From the NCBI GenBank assembly GCA_018371275.1, contig JAHALF010000015.1:1-39412 (forward strand): a stretch of DNA of 39,412 nucleotides, read 5' to 3'. Source of the DNA: Clostridiales bacterium (GTDB lineage Bacteria > Bacillota > Clostridia > Lachnospirales > CAG-274). Shown piece after piece: positions 7,924 through 16,239 of this stretch (position 1 is the first letter of the stretch; each line of letters starts with the position of its first letter). Both the position numbers and the translations under genes were made by a program. The notes beneath the pieces were generated by a model. That model was not told the origin of the DNA. It did no database searches and saw nothing but the letters and a program-made list of their open reading frames with translations.

Positions 7924-8625
7924 ATGTATAAAAGGGTTATACTAAAGCTTAGTGGCGAAGCATTATCAGGAGATACAGATAAACCATTTGATAATGATAC
8001 TATAAATGGATTTATTTTACAAATAAAAGAAATTATAAAAAAAGGACTTGAAGTTTGTGTTGTTGTTGGTGGTGGCAACTTTTGGCGTGGTAGAAGTGCT
8101 AATGAAAATATGGATAGAACAAAGGCAGATCAAATAGGTATGATGGCAACTATTATGAATGCTATATACTTATCGGATAGTTTTATTCAAAACGATATAC
8201 AATCTGTTATTATGACACCTTTTTCTGTAGGTGCTATGACAGAACAATTTAATAAACAAGTAGCATTAAAACATTTAGAAAATAAAAAAGTTTTAATATT
8301 CGCAGGAGGTATAGGACACCCATTTTTTTCTACAGATACAGTAACAGCTCTTAGAGCTTGTGAACTTGATGCAGATGCTATATTATTTGCTAAAAGTATT
8401 GATGGTGTTTATGATAAAGACCCTGTTAAATATGATGATGCTAAAAAATTTGATGAAATACCTTGTAAAGATATAGTAGAAAAAAATTTGCAAGTTATAG
8501 ATATAGCTGCTGCTAATTTATGCTATGAACATAAAATACCTGTTATTATTTTTGGATTATTAGAAGAAAATAGCATAATTAGAGCTAGTATAGGTGAAAA
8601 AATAGGTACTATTGTAACAATATAA
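7924..8625 (+). CDS. pyrH: Uridylate kinase (UMP kinase)
   Basis: Phosphorylates UMP to UDP; it is the hexameric bacterial enzyme of the amino-acid kinase fold, usually regulated by GTP and UTP. The start at ATG 7924 gives 233 residues beginning MYKRVILKLSGEALSGD; GTG at 7900 would add an atypical N terminus and has no SD, whereas AAGAAAGG lies properly before 7924. Motifs seen are the KLSGEAL phosphate-binding loop, VVVGGGNFWRGR near residues 47-58, AGGIGHPFFSTDTVTALRA, and the UMP region SIDGVYDKDP. The order tsf-pyrH-frr is standard. A weak promoter may lie just upstream (TATAAT at 7883-7888). Confidence 0.97.
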   Translation: MYKRVILKLSGEALSGDTDKPFDNDTINGFILQIKEIIKKGLEVCVVVGGGNFWRGRSANENMDRTKADQIGMMATIMNAIYLSDSFIQNDIQSVIMTPFSVGAMTEQFNKQVALKHLENKKVLIFAGGIGHPFFSTDTVTALRACELDADAILFAKSIDGVYDKDPVKYDDAKKFDEIPCKDIVEKNLQVIDIAAANLCYEHKIPVIIFGLLEENSIIRASIGEKIGTIVTI

Positions 8626-8644
8626 TATTTTGGAGGATAAATAT

Positions 8645-9196
8645 ATGTCTGATATAAAAATTTTTGAAGAAAAGATGCAAAAATCAGTTGCTAGTCTTGA
8701 AAGTGAATTAAGTACTATTAGAGCTGGTAGAGCTAACCCACACGTTTTAGATAAAATAAAAGTAGAGGCTTATGGTATGGAAATGCCAATAAATCAAGTT
8801 GGTAATATATCTACACCAGAGGCTAGACTTATACAAATATCTCCTTATGATGTATCCACATTAAAGGATATAGAAAAAGCTATTAACACATCAGATTTAG
8901 GGATAAACCCTTCTAATGATGGTAAAGTTATTCGTCTTGTTTTCCCAGAGCTTACAGAAGAAAGAAGAAAAGAATTAACTAAGGATGTTAAGAAAAAGGG
9001 TGAAGACTCTAAAGTAGCTATAAGAAATATTAGAAGAGATGGTATAGATGCGTTTAAAAAAATGCAAAAAAATAGTGAAATTACAGAAGATGAACTTAAG
9101 TCTTTAGAGGATAAAATACAAAAATTAACAGATAAATATGTAGGTGAAATAGATAAGGCTATAGAGCTTAAAAACAAAGATATTATGTCTATATAA
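8645..9196 (+). CDS. frr: Ribosome recycling factor
   Basis: Splits post-termination ribosomes together with EF-G. The start at ATG 8645 (MSDIKIFEEKMQKS) follows a GGAGGATA SD at 8631-8638 and yields 183 residues, the usual RRF length. Family motifs are LSTIRAGRANPHVLDKI, GNISTPEARLIQISPYD, and the long helical C-terminal section LTEERRKELTKDVKKKGED. It is 19 bp from the pyrH stop, so the two are coexpressed. In many Firmicutes frr is followed by uppS and cdsA; here it is followed by a hairpin and an unrelated two-component system. Confidence 0.97.
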   Translation: MSDIKIFEEKMQKSVASLESELSTIRAGRANPHVLDKIKVEAYGMEMPINQVGNISTPEARLIQISPYDVSTLKDIEKAINTSDLGINPSNDGKVIRLVFPELTEERRKELTKDVKKKGEDSKVAIRNIRRDGIDAFKKMQKNSEITEDELKSLEDKIQKLTDKYVGEIDKAIELKNKDIMSI

Positions 9197-9221
9197 AAAC
9201 TATTTTAAAATATTATATAAT

Positions 9222-9255
9222 ATAAAAGGTATGGTTTAAAATCATACCTTTTATT
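9222..9255 (+). terminator. Hairpin terminator after frr
   Basis: Perfect 12-bp stem ATAAAAGGTATG (9222-9233) and CATACCTTTTAT (9243-9254) with a 9-nt loop. The T tail is short, so termination strength is uncertain. Confidence 0.7.
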
Positions 9256-9274
9256 AATTTTACAATTTTTTTAA

Positions 9275-9303
9275 TTGTATATGACTTAATATAATGATAA
9301 AAT
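9275..9303 (+). promoter_or_regulatory. Probable promoter of the two-component system
   Basis: TTGTAT (9275-9280), 17 bp, TAAAAT (9298-9303), ending 28 bp before the response-regulator start codon. Confidence 0.55.
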
Positions 9304-9331
9304 AGAAGAAATTGATTAAAAGGGGTATATT

Positions 9332-10027
9332 TTGTCTTATTGTATATATGTAATAGAAGATGATAAAAACATAGCAGAGTTATTAGAAATAGCTTTAAAA
9401 ACTTATGGATATAATGTTTTTTTGTTTGGTAATGCAGAAGATGCTATAAAAACTTTAAATAAAAATAATCCAGATTTAATAATATGTGATATTATGTTGC
9501 CAGGTATAGATGGTATAGGAGCTGTATCAACTATAAGAAAAAATGATATGTTTAAAAAAATACCAATAATGATGCTTACTGCTAAAGATAGTGAACTAGA
9601 CAAAATAAAAGGGTTAGATAGTGGTGCAGATGATTATATAACAAAACCTTTTAGTGTTATGGAAGTAATGGCAAGAATAAGAGCACAGCTTAGGAAGATA
9701 GAATGTTTTAAAACTAATGAAAAAGATGATTTGGAAGAAATGACTTTAGGTATTATAAGTCTTAATAAAACATCAAGAGAGGTTTTTGTAGAAAATAATT
9801 TAATAGAGCTTACATTTAAAGAATATGAATTACTAAAATATCTTTTAGAAAATAAAAATAAACCTCTATCAAGAGAAGAAATATTAAATAATGTATGGGG
9901 GTATGAATATTTAGGGGAAACTAGAACAGTTGATATACATATAAAAACTATAAGAAGAAAGTTATTAGATGCAGAAGATTATATAAAAACTATAAGAGGT
10001 ATAGGATATAAAATAAGTGAAAAATAG
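9332..10027 (+). CDS. OmpR/PhoB-family response regulator (PhoP-like)
   Basis: Transcription factor activated by phosphorylation. The 231 residues comprise a receiver domain (about 1-120) and a winged-helix DNA-binding domain (about 130-230). The phosphoacceptor is Asp53 (ICDIMLPGIDG); the acidic pocket is Glu9-Asp10-Asp11, with the conserved Thr83 (MLTAKD) and Lys105 (DYITKPF). The C-terminal domain has LTFKEYELLKYLLENKNKPLSREEIL, cited here only as its ends LTFKEYELL and PLSREEIL, then RTVDIHIKTIRRKL and TIRGIGYKI. It begins at TTG 9332 after an AGGGG SD. The partner kinase is directly downstream. The nearest functional comparison is PhoP/PhoB; the signal is not known from sequence. Confidence 0.93.
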   Translation: MSYCIYVIEDDKNIAELLEIALKTYGYNVFLFGNAEDAIKTLNKNNPDLIICDIMLPGIDGIGAVSTIRKNDMFKKIPIMMLTAKDSELDKIKGLDSGADDYITKPFSVMEVMARIRAQLRKIECFKTNEKDDLEEMTLGIISLNKTSREVFVENNLIELTFKEYELLKYLLENKNKPLSREEILNNVWGYEYLGETRTVDIHIKTIRRKLLDAEDYIKTIRGIGYKISEK

Positions 10028-10036
10028 GTGATTTAT

Positions 10037-11698
10037 GTGAAAAATTTTATAGTTAAAATATATTTAATAATAACTTTTATAATAGTATTATTATTTACAA
10101 TAAATTTTATTATTTTTTGTAGTTATTATTTAATGAAAAATGAAAAAAATAATATTTTAAGAGATCTAAATGTAGTTGAAACTTTAAATAGTAATGGAAC
10201 TGAAAATAATATAAGTGTTTTTAAACAATTTGATTTAAATTTAAATATTTTAGAAAAAGATAATGATAAAATAAAAAATTATTTAGGTAATGTAAAAATA
10301 AAAAAAAATAGTGAAAATTTATATGAGGACTTTTTTTACAAAAATGGAAAATTATTTTATATAAAAGAGTATGATAAAAATATAATACTTATATATAAAG
10401 ACTTTAATATTATAAAATTATTAATTGAATATATATTTATATTTATATTAACATTATTTTTAATATCATTTATAATATATATTTTTTTTAAAAAATATTT
10501 ACATAAAAACATAGTTTTACCTTTACAAGAAGTATCTAAAGAAATACCTAAATTAAGAAATAAAACTGGTAGAGTAAATTTTAAACATTACAAGTTTGAA
10601 GAGATTAATGATATATGCAAAGAGGTTATAAATATAGAAAATAGCTTAGATGATATTGGGTATATGTTAAAGGTAGAAAGAAATAAAATAGATTATATTT
10701 TAGATAATATGACAGAAGGATTTGTTTTATTTGATAAAAATAAAAATGTATTTGCTATAAATAAAATGGCAAAAAAAATACTTAATTATGATAAAAATCA
10801 TTTAGGAGAAAATATTTTATATTATACTCAAAACATAAAATTATTAGAAAATATAGATAAAGTATTATATACTAATCAAAAAAATATATTTGATATAAAA
10901 ACAGAAGATAATAAGACATATTCTATACATATTAGTAAAATTCAAAAGGCAGTTTTTGAAAAAAATAATGGTGGTATAATAATGCTTATGATAGATGTTA
11001 CAGCAGAAAGAGAAAGTGAAAAATTAAAGCAAGAATTTTTTTCTAATGTATCACACGAATTAAAAACACCTATAACTTCTATACAGGGTTATGCAGAGTT
11101 ATTATATAATGATTTTGCTACATCTAAGGAACAAGAAAAAGAGTTTTTAAAAATTATACAAAAAGAGAGTAGTAATATAACTAACCTTATAAACAATATA
11201 CTTACAATATCTAAGTTAGAAAATAAAGAAGTAGAGATAAATAAATGCGATATAAATATTAAAACTATTGTAGATGAAATAATAAATTCTACAAAACCTA
11301 TGTGTATAGAACAAAATATAAATATTATAAATAAATGTGAAGATATAACAATGTTGGCAGATTATAAAAAAATTCATCAGCTTTTTAATAATCTTATAGT
11401 TAATGCTATAAAATATAATAAAAATAATGGTTACGTAGAAATAAATTGTTTTGAAGATGAAAAAAATATTAATATTATAATAAAAGATTCTGGTATAGGA
11501 ATACCTCTTGTAGATAGAAACAGAATATTTGAAAGATTTTATCGTGTAGAAAAAGGAAGAAGTAAGGCATTAGGAGGAACGGGGCTTGGATTATCTATTG
11601 TAAAACATATAATAAAATATTATAATGGAAAAATTAAAGTAAAAAGTACAGAGGGGTTTGGTAGTGAATTTATTATAAAGATACCAATCGTTAAATAA
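10037..11698 (+). CDS. Membrane sensor histidine kinase with PAS domain (PhoR-like)
   Basis: Autophosphorylating kinase, partner of the preceding regulator. Numbering from GTG 10037 gives 553 residues. That start is chosen because AGGTGAT (10026-10032) is its SD; GTG at 10028 lies within the SD. There is a transmembrane helix near residues 3-28, an extracytoplasmic sensor region of about 100 residues, a second helix near 132-157, a linker, and a PAS-like domain (about 210-320, LDNMTEGFVLFDKNKNVF). The HisKA domain follows, with phosphoacceptor His340 in FFSNVSHELKTPI. The ATPase domain has N-box NLIVNAIKYN, G1 IIIKDSGIGI and G2 GGTGLGLSIV. The layout matches PhoR/ResE/WalK-type kinases. Confidence 0.93.
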   Translation: MKNFIVKIYLIITFIIVLLFTINFIIFCSYYLMKNEKNNILRDLNVVETLNSNGTENNISVFKQFDLNLNILEKDNDKIKNYLGNVKIKKNSENLYEDFFYKNGKLFYIKEYDKNIILIYKDFNIIKLLIEYIFIFILTLFLISFIIYIFFKKYLHKNIVLPLQEVSKEIPKLRNKTGRVNFKHYKFEEINDICKEVINIENSLDDIGYMLKVERNKIDYILDNMTEGFVLFDKNKNVFAINKMAKKILNYDKNHLGENILYYTQNIKLLENIDKVLYTNQKNIFDIKTEDNKTYSIHISKIQKAVFEKNNGGIIMLMIDVTAERESEKLKQEFFSNVSHELKTPITSIQGYAELLYNDFATSKEQEKEFLKIIQKESSNITNLINNILTISKLENKEVEINKCDINIKTIVDEIINSTKPMCIEQNINIINKCEDITMLADYKKIHQLFNNLIVNAIKYNKNNGYVEINCFEDEKNINIIIKDSGIGIPLVDRNRIFERFYRVEKGRSKALGGTGLGLSIVKHIIKYYNGKIKVKSTEGFGSEFIIKIPIVK

Positions 11699-11711
11699 AT
11701 ATATGATAAAA

Positions 11712-11766
11712 TTAACAGAAAAGTAATGGAAAAGTAATAGAAAAATAATATTATATGTGTTATAAT
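11712..11766 (+). promoter_or_regulatory. 11-bp tandem direct repeats upstream of a -10 element (candidate Pho-box-like activator site)
   Basis: Hexamers recur every 11 bp, separated by GAAAA: TTAACA (11712-11717), GTAATG (11723-11728), GTAATA (11734-11739), ATAATA (11745-11750). The last ends 10 bp before a perfect TATAAT (11761-11766), so the repeats occupy the -35 region, where no TTGACA-like box is found. OmpR/PhoB-family regulators bind direct repeats with 11-bp spacing, and B. subtilis PhoP boxes are TTAACA-like. Binding by the regulator encoded at 9332-10027 is inference. Confidence 0.55.
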
Positions 11767-11815
11767 TATACATATTGAAGAATTTTGATTAAAAATAATA
11801 ATAGAGGTAAATATT

Positions 11816-13411
11816 ATGAAAAAAATGAAGTTTTTTGTATTTATAATTATAGTGATAGGTATTATTAGTATGCCGATAACATCTATAGGAGATGTAAATC
11901 AAAATAATAATATTTTTAATGTAGCTATAAAAAATGATAAAGATAGTGGGATACAGCAAAAAGAAACAGAACAAGAATTATTTGTTAATAATCCTGAAAA
12001 AATTTTAACATTTGATTTTAAAGCTGTTGAAAAATATGATAAACCTCTTATATATAAAATAAAATATCCAGTATTTAATAATAAGGATATTGAAAATAAA
12101 ATAAATAGTATTATTAAAGATTTAGCTAATGACTTTAGAAATGAGTTTTATCAATATGAACCTACTAGTAATGATGAGAAGTTTTTATTTAATTTAGATA
12201 CAGAAATATATATATTAAAAGGTAATATTTTATTTATAAAATTTAATATAGAAAGAAATTATAACACATATCCAAACCCTGTTAAATTTTATGAAACATA
12301 TATAATGGATATAAAAAATGAAAAATTTTTAGATATAGATGATATTTTAAATAAAGGGTATGAGGATTTATTTTATAATTCTGTAAAAGAATACTTTTTT
12401 AATAACTATGGTATTAATATAACAAAACAAAGCGAAAATTATAATGATGTAAAACCAGACAAAGAAGTATATAAAAAGGTGTTTTTTAAAGAAGATTATA
12501 TAGAAGTGTTCTTTTATGATTATAAAAAGCAAGAAGAAATTTTTATAAAAATACCTTTTGAAAAGGTTTTACCATATATTCAAAGTAATTATTTAGATAT
12601 TGAAACAAATACAACAACTGTTTTAATTAATACTAGTGTAGAAAAAATAGAAACAACTACATCTACAACAGAAAGTAGCATAGAGAAAACAGAAATAACT
12701 ACATCTATAACAGAAAATATTACAGAAAAAACAGAAATAACAGAACAAACTACAAAAGCAGAAAATAAAAGTAATAAATCAACTAAAAGAAAAATTGATA
12801 AAAATAAGCCAATGGTAGCTTTAACATTCGATGACGGACCTAGCAACAAGACAACTAACAAGATATTAGATATTTTAGAAAAAAACAATTCTGTAGCAAC
12901 ATTTTTTGTAGTATCTAGAAGAATAGAAAAAGATAGTGAAATTTTAAAAAGAATGGATAGTTTAGAATGTCAAATAGGTAACCATACAGCTAATCATAAA
13001 GATTTAACTAAATTATCAAAAGAACAAATAAAATCTGAAATAGATATAGTTAATAATAAACTTAAAAAAGCTATAGGTAAAGAGTCAAGTATGGTGAGAG
13101 TTCCATATGGTGCTACTAATGATAATGTAAAACAAGTGATAGAATACCCTATTATTATGTGGAATGTAGATACAAAAGATTGGCAAAGTAAGAATGCTAA
13201 ATCTATTGAAAAGGAAGTTTTGGGAAAAGTGAAAGATGGAGATATAATCTTAATGCACGATTTATATGATAGCACAGCACAAGCTTGTGAGGTTGTTATA
13301 CCAAAGCTTATAGAACAAGGTTTTCAGCTTGTTACAGTAGAGGAACTTTTAGAATATAAAGGTATAGAAGTTAAAAATGGCGTTAAATATTTTAATGGAA
13401 ATGCAAAATAG
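11816..13411 (+). CDS. PdaC-like polysaccharide deacetylase with N-terminal DUF4163/DUF3298-type region
   Basis: Probable secreted or membrane-anchored peptidoglycan deacetylase, 531 residues. A signal or anchor helix covers about residues 5-25. Residues about 45-260 resemble the DUF4163/DUF3298 (RsiV/PdaC-type) region. Three 14-residue Thr/Glu-rich repeats form a linker at 276-317. The NodB homology domain runs from about 330 to 515: TFDDGP (Asp339, Asp340), the metal-binding HTANH, RVPYGATND, WNVDTKDW and LMHDLY, so all five catalytic motifs are intact. The architecture matches B. subtilis PdaC, an N-acetylmuramic acid deacetylase, but the substrate here is not proven. It follows the two-component genes by 117 bp with its own promoter region. 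Confidence 0.88.
   Translation: MKKMKFFVFIIIVIGIISMPITSIGDVNQNNNIFNVAIKNDKDSGIQQKETEQELFVNNPEKILTFDFKAVEKYDKPLIYKIKYPVFNNKDIENKINSIIKDLANDFRNEFYQYEPTSNDEKFLFNLDTEIYILKGNILFIKFNIERNYNTYPNPVKFYETYIMDIKNEKFLDIDDILNKGYEDLFYNSVKEYFFNNYGINITKQSENYNDVKPDKEVYKKVFFKEDYIEVFFYDYKKQEEIFIKIPFEKVLPYIQSNYLDIETNTTTVLINTSVEKIETTTSTTESSIEKTEITTSITENITEKTEITEQTTKAENKSNKSTKRKIDKNKPMVALTFDDGPSNKTTNKILDILEKNNSVATFFVVSRRIEKDSEILKRMDSLECQIGNHTANHKDLTKLSKEQIKSEIDIVNNKLKKAIGKESSMVRVPYGATNDNVKQVIEYPIIMWNVDTKDWQSKNAKSIEKEVLGKVKDGDIILMHDLYDSTAQACEVVIPKLIEQGFQLVTVEELLEYKGIEVKNGVKYFNGNAK
12641..12766 (+). repeat. Three 42-bp tandem repeats encoding a Thr/Glu-rich linker
   Basis: Within the deacetylase gene, three consecutive 42-bp units encode EKIETTTSTTESSI, EKTEITTSITENIT and EKTEITEQTTKAEN (residues 276-289, 290-303, 304-317). 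The units are diverged but in register. They form a flexible extracytoplasmic linker between the N-terminal region and the catalytic domain. Confidence 0.75.
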
Positions 13412-13413
13412 GA

Positions 13414-15195
13414 GTGATTAAAATAAAAACTTTATTAGTTGGCATTAATGCTAAATATATACATACATCTTTAGCTGTTAGAAGTATAGAGATGTATTGT
13501 AAGGAAAATAATACAAATGTTAGTACAAAAGAATTTACAATAAATAATGATGAAGATAAAATTATAAATGAAATATATGAAGAAAAGCCTGATTTTTTAG
13601 GTTTTTCTTGCTATATATGGAATATAAATATAATTTTAGAAATAATATCTACTATAAAAAAACTTTTACCTAATGTAAAAATATTTGTAGGTGGACCAGA
13701 GGTAAGTTATGAGTATGATTATATATTTGAAAAAGGCATAGACATAGTTTGTATTGGTGAAGGAGAAAAAACGGTAAAAGAGCTTATTGATAGATTTAAT
13801 GAAAAAAAATGTATAGATAAGTCTTTTGAAAATGTAAATGGAATAGCTTTTAAATTAGAAAATGATATTATTGTAACTAAAGATAGAGATTTATTACAAT
13901 TAGATGAAATACCTTTTGTGTATAAAAATGGTTTAGAAGGAACAGAGCATAAAATATTATATTATGAGGCATCTAGAGGTTGCCCTTATAGCTGTCAATA
14001 CTGCTTATCATCTTTAGAAAAGGGGCTTAGATTTTTAAGTGAAAAAAGGGTTAAAGAAGACTTAGATTTCTTTTTAAAGAATAATGTAAAACAAGTAAAA
14101 TTTGTTGATAGAACTTTTAATTGTAATAAAAAATTTGCTCTATTAATATGGAATTATTTAATAGACAACGACAATGGTATTACAAATTTTCATTTTGAAA
14201 TATCAGCAGACATAGTAGATGATGATATGTTAAATGTATTAAAAAATGCAAGAGTTGGGCTTTTTCAGTTTGAAATAGGCGTTCAATCTACTAATGATGC
14301 TACTTTAGATGAAATAAAAAGAAAAACAAATTTACAAAAACTTTTTGATAAGGTTGATAAAATAAAAAACTTAAAAAATATACATCAACATTTAGATTTA
14401 ATAGCAGGATTACCCTTTGAAGATTATGATATATTTAAGAAATCTTTTAATGATGTATTTAATGTTTATCCAGAACAATTTCAGTTAGGATTTTTAAAAT
14501 TATTAAAAGGCTCTGGTCTTAGGATAAATGCAGAAAAATATGGTATTGTATATAAAGATAAAGCACCTTACGAAGTACTTTATACAAACCTTATAGACTA
14601 TGATAAAATGAATATGCTTAAAAATATAGAGGAAATGATAGAAATTTACTATAATTCGGGTAAGGCTATTAATACTATAAAATATGGAATAAAATTTTTT
14701 AATTCACCTTTTGATTTTTTTGAGCAGTTGGTTACATACTGGGTAAAAAATAACTACAATAATATTAGTCATAGTAAAATGAAATTATATGAAGTTATCT
14801 ATGATTTTTTTAAAGATATTAAAGATATAGATAATAATGTATTAAATGAAATAGTAAAATTTGATATTTTATTAAATGATAATATTAAAAGTCTTCCAGT
14901 GTGGGTAAATACTAAATATGATAATAATTTTAAAGATAAAGAAAGAAAATTTTATAATAATAAAGAAAATATACAAAAATATATACCACATTTAGAAAAA
15001 TATGATGCTAAACAAATTAGTAGAATGTGTTATTTTGAAGAGTTTAGTATTGATATAGAAAAAATGATAAATAGTAATTTTAATTTAATAAATAAAGAAG
15101 AAGTATATATATTGTTTGACTATAATACAAAAAATGATTTAATATATAAGGTTAAATATCATTATTTAGAAAGAGGTACTTTTAATGAGACTTAA
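13414..15195 (+). CDS. B12-binding domain radical SAM protein (DUF4080 type)
   Basis: A cytoplasmic radical SAM enzyme of about 590 residues with a cobalamin-binding-like N terminus (LLVGINAKYIHTSLAVRSIE, then the FVGGPEVSYE and CIGEGEKTVKELI segments). The 4Fe-4S cluster motif is CPYSCQYC near residues 190-197. The TIM-barrel body has EIGVQSTNDATLDEIKRKT and HLDLIAGLPFEDY. The C-terminal part resembles DUF4080. The reaction is unknown. GTG 13414 lies inside the SD AGGAGTGAT; SD spacing and the family N terminus (M-K-x-L-L) instead point to ATA 13423 as the real start. It begins 2 bp after the deacetylase stop and overlaps nth by 11 bp. Confidence 0.85.
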   Translation: MIKIKTLLVGINAKYIHTSLAVRSIEMYCKENNTNVSTKEFTINNDEDKIINEIYEEKPDFLGFSCYIWNINIILEIISTIKKLLPNVKIFVGGPEVSYEYDYIFEKGIDIVCIGEGEKTVKELIDRFNEKKCIDKSFENVNGIAFKLENDIIVTKDRDLLQLDEIPFVYKNGLEGTEHKILYYEASRGCPYSCQYCLSSLEKGLRFLSEKRVKEDLDFFLKNNVKQVKFVDRTFNCNKKFALLIWNYLIDNDNGITNFHFEISADIVDDDMLNVLKNARVGLFQFEIGVQSTNDATLDEIKRKTNLQKLFDKVDKIKNLKNIHQHLDLIAGLPFEDYDIFKKSFNDVFNVYPEQFQLGFLKLLKGSGLRINAEKYGIVYKDKAPYEVLYTNLIDYDKMNMLKNIEEMIEIYYNSGKAINTIKYGIKFFNSPFDFFEQLVTYWVKNNYNNISHSKMKLYEVIYDFFKDIKDIDNNVLNEIVKFDILLNDNIKSLPVWVNTKYDNNFKDKERKFYNNKENIQKYIPHLEKYDAKQISRMCYFEEFSIDIEKMINSNFNLINKEEVYILFDYNTKNDLIYKVKYHYLERGTFNET

Positions 15196-15838
15196 TGAAA
15201 GGGTTAAAGAGGTTACAAGGCTTTTAGATGAACATTATAAAACAGAAGATAAGTGTTATCTAAATCATACTACACCTTATGAGCTTTTAATAGCTACTAT
15301 GCTTAGTGCACAGTGTACAGATGATAGAGTTAATATTGTTACAGAAAAGCTTTTTAAAAAATATCCAACTTTAGAGAGCTTTGCTTCTGCGGATTTATCA
15401 GAAATGGAGCAAGATGTAAAGCAAACAGGATTTTATCATAATAAAGCCAAAAATATAATATTGGCAACAAGGAGGCTTTTAGAAGTATATAATGGGGAAG
15501 TACCTTCTAGCATAGAAGATTTAACAAGTTTAGCTGGTGTAGGTAGGAAAACAGCAAATGTTGTTAGAAGCCATATTTTTAATTTACCAAGTGTAGTTGT
15601 AGATACTCATGTTAAACGTATATCCAAAAAACTTGGACTTGTTAAAAATGATGACCCTGTAAAAATAGAATTTGAGCTTATGAAAATATTGCCAGAAGAA
15701 CATTGGATAAGATATAACACACAAGTTATAGCTCACGGTAGAGCTATATGTAAGGCTAGAACTCCTAATTGTCCTATATGTTTTTTCCAGTCTTGTTGTA
15801 AAGAATATGAAAAAATAGAAAAGAAAAATAAAAAATAA
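15185..15838 (+). CDS. nth: Endonuclease III (DNA glycosylase/AP lyase)
   Basis: Removes oxidised pyrimidines from DNA and nicks the resulting abasic site. The 217 residues match Nth. The helix-hairpin-helix LAGVGRKTANVV carries the catalytic Lys, and VVVDTHVKRIS supplies the catalytic Asp. The C-terminal 4Fe-4S cluster has the exact C-x6-C-x2-C-x5-C spacing, in AICKARTPNCPICFFQSCC. The ATG at 15185 has a GAGGTAC SD and overlaps the preceding gene, so the two are translationally coupled. Confidence 0.97.
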   Translation: MRLNERVKEVTRLLDEHYKTEDKCYLNHTTPYELLIATMLSAQCTDDRVNIVTEKLFKKYPTLESFASADLSEMEQDVKQTGFYHNKAKNIILATRRLLEVYNGEVPSSIEDLTSLAGVGRKTANVVRSHIFNLPSVVVDTHVKRISKKLGLVKNDDPVKIEFELMKILPEEHWIRYNTQVIAHGRAICKARTPNCPICFFQSCCKEYEKIEKKNKK

Positions 15839-15886
15839 GCATAAAAATTTTTATTTAAGCCAAAATATAGTTAAGGTGGTGATGGC

Positions 15887-16239
15887 TTGAATAAAAATTT
15901 TTTGTTTCTTTAATAGGTTTAATAGCAGGATTTTTTAATGGACTTTTTGGCTCTGGTGGGGGTAGTATATTAGTTCCAAGTCTTGAAAGATTTTTAAAAA
16001 TGGAAGAGCACAAAGCTCATTCTACTACAATAGCTATTATTTTACCTTTATCAATAGTTAGTATTTTTATATATTTTAAAGGAATAGATGTAGATTTAAA
16101 ACAAGTTATATCAGTATCTTTAGGCGGTATATTAGGTGGATTTATAGGAGCTAAATATTTAAAAAAAATACCAGCTAATTGGCTTCATAAGATATTTGGT
16201 ATATTTATGCTTATAGGTGCTTGGAGATTGATTTTATGA
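15887..16239 (+). CDS. TSUP (TauE/SafE) permease, first half; N terminus disrupted by an apparent -1 frameshift
   Basis: Encodes about 117 residues and four membrane segments, one repeat of the TSUP/TauE-SafE family. The family signature GLFGSGGGSILVPSL lies in the frame of 16000-16239, but that frame has no standard start codon upstream of ATG 16000, which would remove the signature. TTG 15887, after AAGGTGG, opens a frame that ends at 15911 (MNKNFLFL then stop). Shifting -1 at TTTTTTG (15898-15904) joins them as MNKNFFVSLIGLIAG, a normal TSUP N terminus. The T tract is a correctly phased slippery heptamer; a sequencing or deletion error is equally possible. The stop overlaps the next start as ATGA. 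Confidence 0.7.

Noticed and set aside
12641..12766. Tandem repeats considered as a CRISPR array
   Set aside because: The units are in-frame coding repeats with no spacers, and no cas genes lie nearby.
12589..12888. Minus-strand open frame of 99 codons opposite the deacetylase linker
   Set aside because: It is the antisense shadow of the Thr-rich repeats, has no SD, and gives a low-complexity Val/Ser-rich product.
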